Numbered from the stretch's first letter, positions 7,785 to 15,447 are shown. The stretch is DNA of 15,447 nt from FW021-bin31 sp964478125 (GCA_964478125.1 CAYZGR010000071.1:1-15447); one strand, 5' to 3'. The notes: a model not told the origin generated them from the sequence alone. Numbers and translations are program-made.

Positions 7785-10700
7785 ATGAAGAAAAGAAGTT
7801 CTACTACATTCCCGCTCGGCTTTCTTGTTACGTTCTTATTGCTTTTCTTTTTCCGGTTTAGCGCATATTCTATGCAGGACACGCTTTCTGTGAATATTCA
7901 GGGTAAAAATATGACCCTTGCACAGGTGTTTAAAGACTTACAGAAGCAAACGGGTTTCATTGTGTTTTATAACAACAACATTCTCGATGATAAAGAGCGG
8001 ATAGATATACATTTTGTCCATGCAGAAGTAAAGCAGGTCATGGATTATGTTACGAGTGACAGGGGGCTGACCTATATAATTAAGGACCGATTTATTTTAT
8101 TGAAAAGGGACAAGCCGGGGAAGTCGTCTATATTAAGTTCTTCCGAAAAAGACCTGAATAATACATTTGTAAGAGAAGATACTACGATAACAGGTACCGT
8201 AAAGAATGCGGCGGGCGAGCCCCTTATAGGCGTAAGCGTTAGTTTAAAAGGAACCCATACCGGGGCTATAACCGATGTGCATGGGAGCTATTCTATAAAA
8301 GTGCCTGATTTGAATGGAGTACTTGTATTCTCCTATGTCGGTTATAATAAGATAGAGATCCCTATAAAGGGTCGACAGGCCATAGATGCACAAATGAAAG
8401 CGGGCGTATCTTCCCTGAACCAGTTGGTTGTGGTAGGGTACGGGACCGAGAAGAAAGCTAATCTTACGGGGGCTGTAGATCAGGTGGGAGAGGAAGTATT
8501 TGATAACCGCCCGATGCCCAACGTGACCCAGGGGCTTCAAGGGGTTATTCCTAATTTGAATATTACGCTTGATGACGGCAAGCCTTATCGAAGCGCCAGC
8601 TATCAGATAAGAGGCATAGGTTCTATAGGACAAGGAGGAAGCGCTTTGGTATTAATTGACGGGGTGGAAGGCGATCCGGCTACCCTTAATCCCAATGACA
8701 TTGCCAGTGTATCCGTACTTAAAGATGCTTCAGCAGCGGCTATCTATGGGGCTCGTGCTGCTTTTGGGGTGGTATTGATTACTACTAAAACACCTAAAAA
8801 AGGACGTACCCTGATCACCTATAATGGTAATTTTTCAGTAAAAGCACCCACGGTAGTCCCGGAAGTCGTAACGGATCCTGTCCTTTATTCAGATATGTTT
8901 GTAGATGCATATTCCGCCTATTATGACTATACCAGAACCCCGGTTAGCTTCCATAGGGCTTTATCTTATTCTCAGGACTGGTACAATGAATTACTTAAAC
9001 ACAAACCCGGATCGGGTTTACCTGATGTAGAGGTGGATGATAACGGGAACTATGAATACTTTGCCAGTACGGATTGGTGGCATTTGTTATATAAAGATCA
9101 TTTGCTGGGTCAGGAACACAATCTTTCTATACAGGGGGGAGGTGAAAAGACGAGTTTTATGGTTTCGGGCCGTTACTACGGACAGCAGGGGCTGTTTAGG
9201 TATAATAGTGATGATTATTCTATGCTGAATTTGCGGGCAAAGGGCTCGGCACAAATTTTTAGCTGGCTCAACGTAAATAATAACATGAGTTTTGCGGATG
9301 AGCGTTATTTCTATCCTGTAACCGTGAGTAACGGGGTCGTATGGTATAGCATGGAAAGCGACAGCCAGCCTATGAGCCCCATGTTCAATCCTGACGGAAC
9401 CCTTACCGCAGGAGCCGCTTACGGAGTGGGAGATCTTTGGTATGGCAAAAGCGGCATCACTACAGGGAAACGGGTACTTCGCAATACAACCTCTTTTAAA
9501 GCCTCTTTTTTTAATAACAATTTTAGAATAAGAGGAGATTTTACTTTCCGGAATACGGATGTGAAACAGTCTACTAAAAGAGTACCTGTACCATATAGTA
9601 CCAAGGTAGGAGAGATCTCTTATGTGGGAGCGGAAACCAATGATTTAACGGTCCGCAATAATACTACAAAATATCTTGCAGCCAATTTATATGCGGAATA
9701 TGAGAATACGTTTGGAGGGGGACATTATTTCAAGGGTTTACTGGGGTATAATTATGAACAATCCGCTTATAATGCACTTTCTACCCGCCGGAACGGACTG
9801 TTATTTCCGGATGCGGAGAGCTTAAGCCTGACAGACGGAGGGGGAGTTACAATTGATAATAGTTATAACAAATGGCGTATAGCCGGTGGATTTTTCCGTT
9901 TTAATTATAATTTTAAAGAACGTTATCTGGTTGAAGTGAATGGACGATTGGATGGTTCCTCGAAATTCCCCGTTAAGCAACAATGGGGGTTTTTCCCTTC
10001 CATTTCCGCAGGATGGCGTATTTCCGAAGAGCCTTTCTGGAAGATGAATGATAACGGGCTGTCCAATCTCAAGTTACGAGCCTCCTACGGTTCACTGGGT
10101 AATGGGAATGTTTCTCCCTATACTTTCATGGAACTCTTTAACATCCGGACTATGGGCCGCCTGATCAGGGGCACTTTAAACCAGGAAACCTCCAGCCCGG
10201 CTGTCATTCCAAACGGGCTTACCTGGGAAACGGCTACCACCACCGATATAGGGTTGGATCTGGGTGCTTTAAAGAATAGATTGCAGTTTACGGGCGACGC
10301 CTATATACGCAAGACTAAAAATATGTTTGCCATAGGAGTGGATTTACCTGCCGTATTTGGCGCCACCCCGCCCAAAGGAAACTATGCAGATATGACCACC
10401 AGGGGATGGGAATTGAGCCTGAGCTGGCAAGATGAGTTTAGGGTTGGGGAACAACCTTTTCATTATAATATTAAGGCAACCTTATCAGATTACTTATCGA
10501 AAATTGACAGGTACACCAACCCGAAGAAAGATCTCGGTTCCAATTGGGATGCCAGGTTTAATTATTATCCGGGGATGACGCTGGGCGAAATATGGGGTTA
10601 TGTCACAGAAGGTTTCTTTACTTCTAAGGAAGATATAAATAAACATGCCGATCAGAATCTCTATTCTCCATCTGCTACCAAGACGTGGTTACCGGGAGAT

Positions 10701-11375
10701 ATTAAATTTAAAGACTTAAACAACGACGGGGTTATTTCCTATGGAGATAATACGGTGGATAATCCCGGAGACCGGAAGATCATAGGTAATACGACTCCGC
10801 GATATGCTTTTAGCCTGAATCTGGGTGCAGACTGGCATGGTATTTCTTTATCTGCCTTTTTCCAGGGTATTGGTAAACAAGACTGGTGGCCCGGAACGGA
10901 TAACGCTCTGTTTTGGGGACAATATAACCGGCCGTATAACATGATCCCCAAATCCATGCTTGGGAATATATGGTCAGAAGACAAGCCCAATGCTTATTTC
11001 CCACGATACCGGGGGTATGTCGCCCTTCAGAGTTCCAGGGAACTTGCAGTGGTACAGTCCCGCTACTTGCAAAATGTGGCTTATGTCCGCTTGAAGAATT
11101 TAAGACTGGGATATACATTCTCCGGGAACTGGTTGAAGGCGGTAAGTCTGCAGGATGCCCGTATCTATATCTCGGCTGAAAACTTATGGAGTTGGTCTCC
11201 TCTTTATAAACATACAAAAAGTTTTGATGTAGCAGGAATTTATGGATCCGATCAGGATGTGAATGCTGCGGATAAGATCCCCGGCGGAAGTAATGACATT
11301 ATCTCCAATGGAGGCCAGGTTTACAATTATCCTATTTTGAAAAGCATAAGTGTGGGTTTATCCTTAACTTTCTAA
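7785..11375 (+). CDS. SusC/RagA TonB-dependent transporter with STN signalling domain
   Basis: This 1196-residue outer-membrane protein imports a substrate using TonB energy and signals its presence. The signal peptide (about 1-29) is followed by an STN domain (about 32-103), the periplasmic module that contacts FecR-like anti-sigma factors. A carboxypeptidase-regulatory-like beta-sandwich (about 134-213) comes next, then the SusC hallmark VVVGYGT (215-221). The plug domain (about 225-335) has VLIDGVEGDP and ASAAAIYGARAAFGVVLITT. The remainder is the 22-strand barrel, which ends with the aromatic residue needed for insertion (SVGLSLTF). Length is at the upper end for SusC proteins, as expected with the STN extension. 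The susD gene starts 10 bases after the stop. STN together with the two genes upstream marks this as a trans-envelope-regulated uptake system. The substrate is not evident. Confidence 0.96.
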   Translation: MKKRSSTTFPLGFLVTFLLLFFFRFSAYSMQDTLSVNIQGKNMTLAQVFKDLQKQTGFIVFYNNNILDDKERIDIHFVHAEVKQVMDYVTSDRGLTYIIKDRFILLKRDKPGKSSILSSSEKDLNNTFVREDTTITGTVKNAAGEPLIGVSVSLKGTHTGAITDVHGSYSIKVPDLNGVLVFSYVGYNKIEIPIKGRQAIDAQMKAGVSSLNQLVVVGYGTEKKANLTGAVDQVGEEVFDNRPMPNVTQGLQGVIPNLNITLDDGKPYRSASYQIRGIGSIGQGGSALVLIDGVEGDPATLNPNDIASVSVLKDASAAAIYGARAAFGVVLITTKTPKKGRTLITYNGNFSVKAPTVVPEVVTDPVLYSDMFVDAYSAYYDYTRTPVSFHRALSYSQDWYNELLKHKPGSGLPDVEVDDNGNYEYFASTDWWHLLYKDHLLGQEHNLSIQGGGEKTSFMVSGRYYGQQGLFRYNSDDYSMLNLRAKGSAQIFSWLNVNNNMSFADERYFYPVTVSNGVVWYSMESDSQPMSPMFNPDGTLTAGAAYGVGDLWYGKSGITTGKRVLRNTTSFKASFFNNNFRIRGDFTFRNTDVKQSTKRVPVPYSTKVGEISYVGAETNDLTVRNNTTKYLAANLYAEYENTFGGGHYFKGLLGYNYEQSAYNALSTRRNGLLFPDAESLSLTDGGGVTIDNSYNKWRIAGGFFRFNYNFKERYLVEVNGRLDGSSKFPVKQQWGFFPSISAGWRISEEPFWKMNDNGLSNLKLRASYGSLGNGNVSPYTFMELFNIRTMGRLIRGTLNQETSSPAVIPNGLTWETATTTDIGLDLGALKNRLQFTGDAYIRKTKNMFAIGVDLPAVFGATPPKGNYADMTTRGWELSLSWQDEFRVGEQPFHYNIKATLSDYLSKIDRYTNPKKDLGSNWDARFNYYPGMTLGEIWGYVTEGFFTSKEDINKHADQNLYSPSATKTWLPGDIKFKDLNNDGVISYGDNTVDNPGDRKIIGNTTPRYAFSLNLGADWHGISLSAFFQGIGKQDWWPGTDNALFWGQYNRPYNMIPKSMLGNIWSEDKPNAYFPRYRGYVALQSSRELAVVQSRYLQNVAYVRLKNLRLGYTFSGNWLKAVSLQDARIYISAENLWSWSPLYKHTKSFDVAGIYGSDQDVNAADKIPGGSNDIISNGGQVYNYPILKSISVGLSLTF

Positions 11376-11385
11376 AAGCAAAATC

Positions 11386-13143
11386 ATGAAGAAATTAATA
11401 TTTTTACCGTTTTTAATCATAGGGCTTTATTCCTGTAATCTGGAAGAACTACCTAAAGCCGAAGTAAGTAAGGAACCTATTTTTAATTCCGAACAGGGGT
11501 TGGAGATGTATACCAATTCCTTTTATGATGCTTTCCCAAATACGACCCGTTTGTTTTCATCACTCTCCTATTATCTTGCAAGTGATCAGGTTATCCAATA
11601 TTTAACTCCGGGGGGATATAGTGCTGAAGAAAGTTCCGGCTGGAATTGGGGGACCCTTAGGAATATCAACTATTTTATTGCGAATTGCAATGATGAGACA
11701 TTGCCTGAGGACGTTCGTAATAATTATATTGGGATCGCTCGTTTCTTCAGGGCTTATTTTTATTTTAAGATGATGAAAGAATTTGGTGATCTGCCCTGGG
11801 TTGATCATCCGCTGGATGTAAACGATTCTTTACTTACCGCGGGAAGAACGGACCGGTCTGTAATTGCTGAAAAGATTAAGGAAGACCTTGATTTCGCTAT
11901 AAATAACATACAGGTGAAAAAAGATGAAACTTGTTCAACTATTACTTCCTCGGTAGCAGCTGCTTTGAAATCCAGGGTCTGCCTTTGGGAAGGCACATAT
12001 AGAAAATATCATGATGAAGCAGGGCTTGAATCCACTGCGGACCAATGGTTGCAGGAGGCGGTTAAGGCTTCACAATATGTAATGGATGCGGGTTATTCTA
12101 TTTATACCGGAGCCGGCCCCAAAAAATCTTACAGGGAACTATTTACCAGTAAAGTACCGGTTTCATCAGAGGTACTCTATGCTGTTACTTTTGACCGGTC
12201 CCTGGGAGTGGTCAATGCAGCTAATCATAGATGGACCTCGGTGACTTACAGTATAGTCACGGGGTTGACCCGTTCTTTTGTCAAAACCTATCTTATGCTG
12301 GACGGCACGCCCTTTACAGATCAGCCTGGCGCTGATACCATGTCTTTTGTAAATGAATGTCGGAACAGGGATTACCGGCTTTCACAAACCATAATTACTC
12401 CGGGATATACCCGTATTTCAGGTGGGCAAAGGGTGGAAGTTCCTACTGATTATGGTTATGCGTTAACGGGATATCAGACCTGTAAGTTTACAGTTGATGA
12501 CGAATCCCTTGACAACATCAATTCTAATGAAAATAATGTGATCCTTTTCCGTTATGCGGAGGTACTTCTTAATTATGCCGAGGCCAAAGAAGAGTTAGGA
12601 ACGCTGACGGATGCGGACTGGAGTAAGACCATTGGGGTATTGAGAGCCCGGGCCGGTATAACCGGAGGGCTTAACAACAAGCCTACCCGGGTAGATACTT
12701 ATCTGCAGCGTCGTTTCTTCCCAAAAATTAGTGATCCGGTACTGCTGGAAATCCGCCGGGAGAGAGGTATTGAACTTTGTTATGAAGGCTTTGCATGGTC
12801 TGACGTGCAACGCTGGAAAGCAGGTAAACTGTTAACCAAACTCTGGGATGGTATTTATATTCCTAAGCTGGACGTACCTTATGATATGAATGGAGATGGA
12901 AATCCGGACGTGGTCTTTACCAAAAACCTGAACCCTGATAAGATCCCCGGAGTTTATTACTCCTATGTCGGAGAAAAGCTCGGAAATGGTGCAACTAATA
13001 AGATGCAATTAGAGGATGATGGTCATACGCTTGTATTTATGAAAGACCAAAAAAGAGTTTGGGATGATAAACTTTATTTTCACCCCATTCCTGCTTTAGA
13101 TCTGGCAAAAAATCCCAACCTGGGCCAAAATCCCGGTTGGTGA
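11386..13143 (+). CDS. SusD/RagB surface lipoprotein (nutrient-binding lid)
   Basis: This is a 585-residue SusD-family lipoprotein that caps the SusC barrel on the cell surface and binds substrate. The signal peptide ends in LYSC with lipidated Cys17. The next residues, NLEE, are acidic, in line with the surface-export signal known for Bacteroidota lipoproteins. The SusD-like N-terminal TPR region covers about 30-220, including IGIARFFRAYFYFKMMKEFGD. The C-terminal RagB/SusD domain covers about 270-585, with ILFRYAEVLLNYAEAKEELG (386-405), EIRRERGIELCYEGF (455-469) and the usual C-terminus NLGQNPGW. It starts 10 bases after susC and is surely co-transcribed with it. No further gene of the operon follows, since the next gene begins its own sigma/anti-sigma unit. 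Ligand specificity cannot be read from the sequence. Confidence 0.96.
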   Translation: MKKLIFLPFLIIGLYSCNLEELPKAEVSKEPIFNSEQGLEMYTNSFYDAFPNTTRLFSSLSYYLASDQVIQYLTPGGYSAEESSGWNWGTLRNINYFIANCNDETLPEDVRNNYIGIARFFRAYFYFKMMKEFGDLPWVDHPLDVNDSLLTAGRTDRSVIAEKIKEDLDFAINNIQVKKDETCSTITSSVAAALKSRVCLWEGTYRKYHDEAGLESTADQWLQEAVKASQYVMDAGYSIYTGAGPKKSYRELFTSKVPVSSEVLYAVTFDRSLGVVNAANHRWTSVTYSIVTGLTRSFVKTYLMLDGTPFTDQPGADTMSFVNECRNRDYRLSQTIITPGYTRISGGQRVEVPTDYGYALTGYQTCKFTVDDESLDNINSNENNVILFRYAEVLLNYAEAKEELGTLTDADWSKTIGVLRARAGITGGLNNKPTRVDTYLQRRFFPKISDPVLLEIRRERGIELCYEGFAWSDVQRWKAGKLLTKLWDGIYIPKLDVPYDMNGDGNPDVVFTKNLNPDKIPGVYYSYVGEKLGNGATNKMQLEDDGHTLVFMKDQKRVWDDKLYFHPIPALDLAKNPNLGQNPGW

Positions 13144-13347
13144 GATGTTTTTATCGAACTTTATAGCTCCCTAAAATTCCTGAATATAGTTTTACAACAC
13201 TCATAGTTTTCTTCATGATTTTGTGATTCTGACGATGAATACTTTTTCTTGATTTCCGGTTATGCTTTGCGATGGATTTTTCCTATGGTTTTATTAGTTC
13301 GTAAAGTTTCCTTATTTTTGAAATGAAAAAGCGTTAACTATGATGAA
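13144..13347. other. Spacer between the two signalling units
   Basis: The 204 AT-rich bases have no ORF worth calling. TTCAT and ATGAA repeats flank a long loop around 13213-13240, but no good terminator hairpin follows susD. A promoter candidate lies at the right end (separate entry). Confidence 0.5.
13294..13320 (+). promoter_or_regulatory. Candidate Bacteroidota promoter for the second sigma gene
   Basis: TATTTTTG (13313-13320) is a perfect match to the -7 box TAnnTTTG. It leaves a leader of roughly 22 bases before the ATG at 13348, a sensible length. The -33 element is weak: TTAG at 13294-13297 is the nearest match, with a 15-base gap. Confidence 0.45.
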
Positions 13348-13941
13348 ATGATCGACCAATCTACACCTGAAAAAGAATTAGTGGAGCGAATTATTGAGGG
13401 CGATGAAATTGCTTTTAAAGAGATTTTTTATCGTTACAAGAATAGGTTGTTTTCTTATTGTTGTAGGTTTACCAAGTCTGAAGTTCAGGCCGAAGAGATC
13501 GTACAAGATGTTTTGATCAAGATATGGACCAACAGGGGACAGCTCAATCCCAATCTTTCTTTCAGTAGTTATCTGTATACCATTATCCGTAACCATAGCC
13601 TCAATTTCCTTAAAAAGGCCGCTTCGGATGCCGCGCTTAGAGCGCGTTTATTTTATTACTTTGAGCACAGCCATTGTGACCCGGAAGAGAAACTGATATA
13701 CAATGATCTGAGTAAAATAGCTAAAAAGGCAATTGCCTTACTTCCTCCCAGGCGCCGACAAATCTATGAGATGAGCAGGGAACGGTCCATGAACTATGAA
13801 GATATTGCGGATCAGCTCGGAATCTCAAAAAACACGGTGAAAAATCAGCTCGTACAGGCTCGTAAGTCCATCAGGAACTATCTTAATACCCATGCAGAAA
13901 TGGGATTTTGTGTGATGTTGGTTTTGTGGAGCCTGATGTAA
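13348..13941 (+). CDS. ECF-type RNA polymerase sigma factor (second system)
   Basis: This 197-residue ECF factor is of the Bacteroidota-expanded sigma-70 type. Sigma2 (about 22-90) includes AEEIVQDVLIKIW (48-60) and SYLYTIIRNHSLNFL (74-88). Sigma4 (about 125-180) includes ALLPPRRRQIYEMSRERSMN and the helix-turn-helix EDIADQLGISKNTVKNQ. It ends in a short hydrophobic tail, MGFCVMLVLWSLM (about 185-197), a feature I recall from this expanded family that is missing from the first sigma factor here. The ATG at 13348 is preceded by a good promoter box. The anti-sigma gene follows after 226 bases instead of the 40 in the first system, with a repeat element in between, so the two may be transcribed separately. 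Confidence 0.93.
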   Translation: MIDQSTPEKELVERIIEGDEIAFKEIFYRYKNRLFSYCCRFTKSEVQAEEIVQDVLIKIWTNRGQLNPNLSFSSYLYTIIRNHSLNFLKKAASDAALRARLFYYFEHSHCDPEEKLIYNDLSKIAKKAIALLPPRRRQIYEMSRERSMNYEDIADQLGISKNTVKNQLVQARKSIRNYLNTHAEMGFCVMLVLWSLM

Positions 13942-13990
13942 ATAAAGTTTGAAATATCTCCCGCTCTGGCGATTTGCCCGTACCTTATTT

Positions 13991-14080
13991 TGTCATGATG
14001 TTATTCCGGATGGAGCGAAGCGGAAGGAGGAATCTCGTTAATCGCAACGAGGTTCCTCCCTGCGGTCGGGATGACTGGAA
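13991..14080. repeat. REP-like palindromic element
   Basis: The core stem GGAGGAATCTCGTT (14026-14039) pairs with AACGAGGTTCCTCC (14046-14059) around the 6-base loop AATCGC. 13 of 14 positions are Watson-Crick, and the other is a T/G wobble. The flanks GAGCGAAGCGG and CTGCGGTCGGGATGAC are the outer, less perfect arms. This 'GTCATTCCGA...GAGGAATCTC' layout is a dispersed repeat I recall from many Bacteroidota genomes, of the kind mobilised by RAYT-type transposases. No transposase is present here, so it would be a non-autonomous copy. It lacks a following T-run, so it is not a standard terminator, but it could stabilise or block transcripts. Confidence 0.8.
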
Positions 14081-14120
14081 ATAGCATTTGTGACCCCTAT
14101 AATTTTTTTATCCCCCAATA

Positions 14121-14150
14121 GTCCTACCCCCATCCGGGGATTGTATTAAT
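14121..14150 (+). promoter_or_regulatory. Candidate promoter of the second anti-sigma gene
   Basis: GTCCT (14121-14125) and TGTATTAAT (14142-14150) resemble the GTCCT/TGTCTT pair in front of the first susC, though the distance between elements is 21 instead of 17 bases. The second element lies 17 bases before the TTG start. If real, the anti-sigma gene would have its own promoter, possibly read by an ECF factor. Confidence 0.3.
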
Positions 14151-14167
14151 AATAAACCCTAAAAGAA

Positions 14168-15337
14168 TTGGACACTTATTCCAGAAAAAAAGACCTTTTG
14201 AGAAAATATCTGAACGATGATTGTTCAAGGGATGAATTAGAAGAATTATTGAATTACTTAAGATCAGAAGAGGAGGAGCGGTACGAGGAAATAACAGCCG
14301 AGTTATGGGCGCATATCCGTGAGGATAAAAGGATGGAGGAGAGAAAAGCAGATCTTTTGATAGAGCATGCAATAAATGCCGGTACGTTCCCTAAAGGCAG
14401 GCGGTACGGTATGGTTCGCTGGTATCAGGTTGCTGCAGCAGCAATATTAATACTGCTGGCGGGAGTAGGCATGCGATATTTGTTTTCCCAAGTTGAAGAA
14501 GAACCGGTTGCAATGGTGAAGCATGCAACAAATCGGTATAAAAATGATGTAAAACCCGGTGGTACAAAAGCGATCCTGAAAGCCGGCCATGCACAAGTAG
14601 TTCTTAATAAAAAAGATACCAGCTTTGTGCTGGCGGGAAATACGGTGGATATTCAGGAGGGAGATGTAAAGGTAACCCGGGGCAAGCCGGTACAATATAC
14701 GCTTATTACACCCAGGGGAGGAGAATATAGCCTGGTATTGGCAGATGGGACGAGGGTCTGGCTGAATGCCGATTCTAAGTTGATATATCCATCCGTATTT
14801 AACGGAAACACCAGGGAGGTGCAATTAACGGGGGAAGCATATTTTGATGTGAAAACAGATGCCCGTCATCCTTTCATTGTCCATACGGGGAGACAGGATA
14901 TTCGGGTGTTGGGGACTGCATTTAATATACAGGCTTATCCTGACGAGCACAAAAGCGTGACCACCCTGGTGAAGGGTAAAGTGGAAGTGCATACTGCCGG
15001 ACAACAAGCCGTGTTAAAACCGGGTCAGCAGGCGTTATTGGATGGGGAAGGCACACTGGGTATGAACCCGGATGCCGATGTGAAGCAGGCCGTGGCATGG
15101 AAAGAAGGGTATTTCCGGTTTGATTTTACGGATATTCACGAGATCATGCGCCAGTTGTCCCGTTGGTATGATGTGGAAGTGAGTTATGAAAAAGGAGTCG
15201 GACACAAAGAGTTTCTGGCTTTTATCAACCGGGATAATAATATTTCGGAGGTGCTGGAGATGCTGGAAGGGACGGGAGAGATACGGTTTAAGATAGAGGG
15301 GAAAAAAGTAACGGTGATGCGGGGCGGGCAGGAGTAG
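14168..15337 (+). CDS. FecR-like anti-sigma factor (second system), TTG start
   Basis: This 389-residue membrane anti-sigma factor has an acidic N-terminal cytoplasmic part (1-80), one transmembrane helix (about 84-107), and a periplasmic FecR domain (about 175-275) with LADGTRVWLNADS, LTGEAYFDV, HPFIVHT and VLGTAFNI. A C-terminal DUF4974 domain (about 315-387) has FRFDFTDIHEIMRQLSRWYDVEV. No in-frame ATG exists between the upstream stop at 14153 and about codon 55, and the family-typical N-terminus RKKDLLRKYLNDDCSRDELEELL begins right at the TTG, so TTG is taken as the start. It partners the sigma factor encoded at 13348-13941. A susC gene is expected directly downstream, outside the window. 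It shares domain order with the first anti-sigma, but the N-terminal halves differ, as expected for different sigma partners. Confidence 0.92.
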   Translation: MDTYSRKKDLLRKYLNDDCSRDELEELLNYLRSEEEERYEEITAELWAHIREDKRMEERKADLLIEHAINAGTFPKGRRYGMVRWYQVAAAAILILLAGVGMRYLFSQVEEEPVAMVKHATNRYKNDVKPGGTKAILKAGHAQVVLNKKDTSFVLAGNTVDIQEGDVKVTRGKPVQYTLITPRGGEYSLVLADGTRVWLNADSKLIYPSVFNGNTREVQLTGEAYFDVKTDARHPFIVHTGRQDIRVLGTAFNIQAYPDEHKSVTTLVKGKVEVHTAGQQAVLKPGQQALLDGEGTLGMNPDADVKQAVAWKEGYFRFDFTDIHEIMRQLSRWYDVEVSYEKGVGHKEFLAFINRDNNISEVLEMLEGTGEIRFKIEGKKVTVMRGGQE

Positions 15338-15405
15338 TTAGCAGTGGCAGTAGCAGTTGGCGGCGGTAGTAGGCGGTAGCTGCTGATAGCGACAGTAGGC
15401 AGTAG
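15338..15405. repeat. Degenerate GCAGTAG-type tandem repeat
   Basis: The region right after the anti-sigma stop is made of variants of GGCAGTAG/GGCGGTAG/AGCAGTTGG in imperfect tandem, with a local rise in GC compared with its flanks. It is non-coding and shows no exact unit length, so it looks like a decayed tandem repeat. Similar GGCAGTAG arrays are a type of intergenic repeat I recall from other Bacteroidota. Confidence 0.6.
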
Positions 15406-15447
15406 CGGAGCACATTGAAAGTATAAACAATCAAACCATAAAGCAAT
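15406..15447 (+). promoter_or_regulatory. Leader probably belonging to a second susC gene
   Basis: AACAATCAAAC (15426-15436) matches AACAATTAAAC (7766-7776), found eight bases before the first susC ATG, at 10 of 11 positions. Together with the anti-sigma gene upstream, this suggests that a second susC starts just beyond the window edge. The gene itself is not visible. Confidence 0.4.

Larger units (their letters stand above)
13942..14167. other. Spacer between second sigma and anti-sigma genes
   Basis: The spacer holds the REP-like hairpin element (13991-14080) and, right of it, a pyrimidine-rich stretch with GTCCT (14121-14125) and TGTATTAAT (14142-14150) that may be the anti-sigma promoter. 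No coding sequence is seen. Confidence 0.6.

Noticed and set aside
10810..11217. Minus-strand ORF of 135 codons inside susC
   Set aside because: It is a shadow of the susC coding frame with no family-like composition. The same holds for the other long antisense frames in the window.
5969..13143. A polysaccharide utilisation locus
   Set aside because: SusC and SusD are present, but no glycoside hydrolase, polysaccharide lyase or glycan-binding SusE/F-like protein is visible, so a glycan substrate is not supported.

Overview
The window looks like a chromosomal piece of a Bacteroidota bacterium, most likely of the Sphingobacteriia/Chitinophagia type. The evidence is a complete SusC/SusD outer-membrane pair, ECF sigma/FecR-type anti-sigma pairs, TAnnTTTG-like promoter boxes, few Shine-Dalgarno sites, and moderate GC with AT-rich leaders. 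Every confident gene lies on the + strand. A run of 100 N (3001-3100) shows this is a scaffold of two contigs, so linkage across that point is only as good as the scaffolding.

Left part (1-5923): three secreted or envelope hydrolases. The first is a Tat-exported phosphocholine-type phospholipase C (241-2847). After a repeat-containing spacer and the assembly gap comes a glycerophosphodiester phosphodiesterase whose 5' end is lost in the gap (3102-3920). Then comes a tandem two-domain SGNH/GDSL esterase with a Sec signal (4178-5923). A possible 40-residue ORF lies between the last two.

Middle part (5969-13143): a cell-surface-signalling uptake operon in the order ECF sigma factor, FecR-like anti-sigma with one membrane helix, SusC/RagA TonB-dependent transporter with an N-terminal STN signalling domain, and SusD/RagB lipoprotein. 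By the known logic of such systems, substrate binding at SusC is relayed through STN and FecR to release the sigma factor, which raises susCD expression. No glycosidase is present. The nearest enzymes are the phospholipase C, GDPD and esterase, which suggests (inference only) a lipid-derived or phosphodiester/ester substrate.

Right part (13348-15447): a second ECF sigma gene, a REP-like hairpin element in the spacer, a second FecR-like anti-sigma gene, and a degenerate GCAGTAG-type repeat tract. The last bases resemble the leader in front of the first susC, so a second susC probably starts just outside the window. Both anti-sigma genes appear to use non-ATG starts (GTG and TTG).

All protein families here are known. 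The unusual points are the combination of genes and the non-coding elements. I see no clear evidence of a wholly new system.
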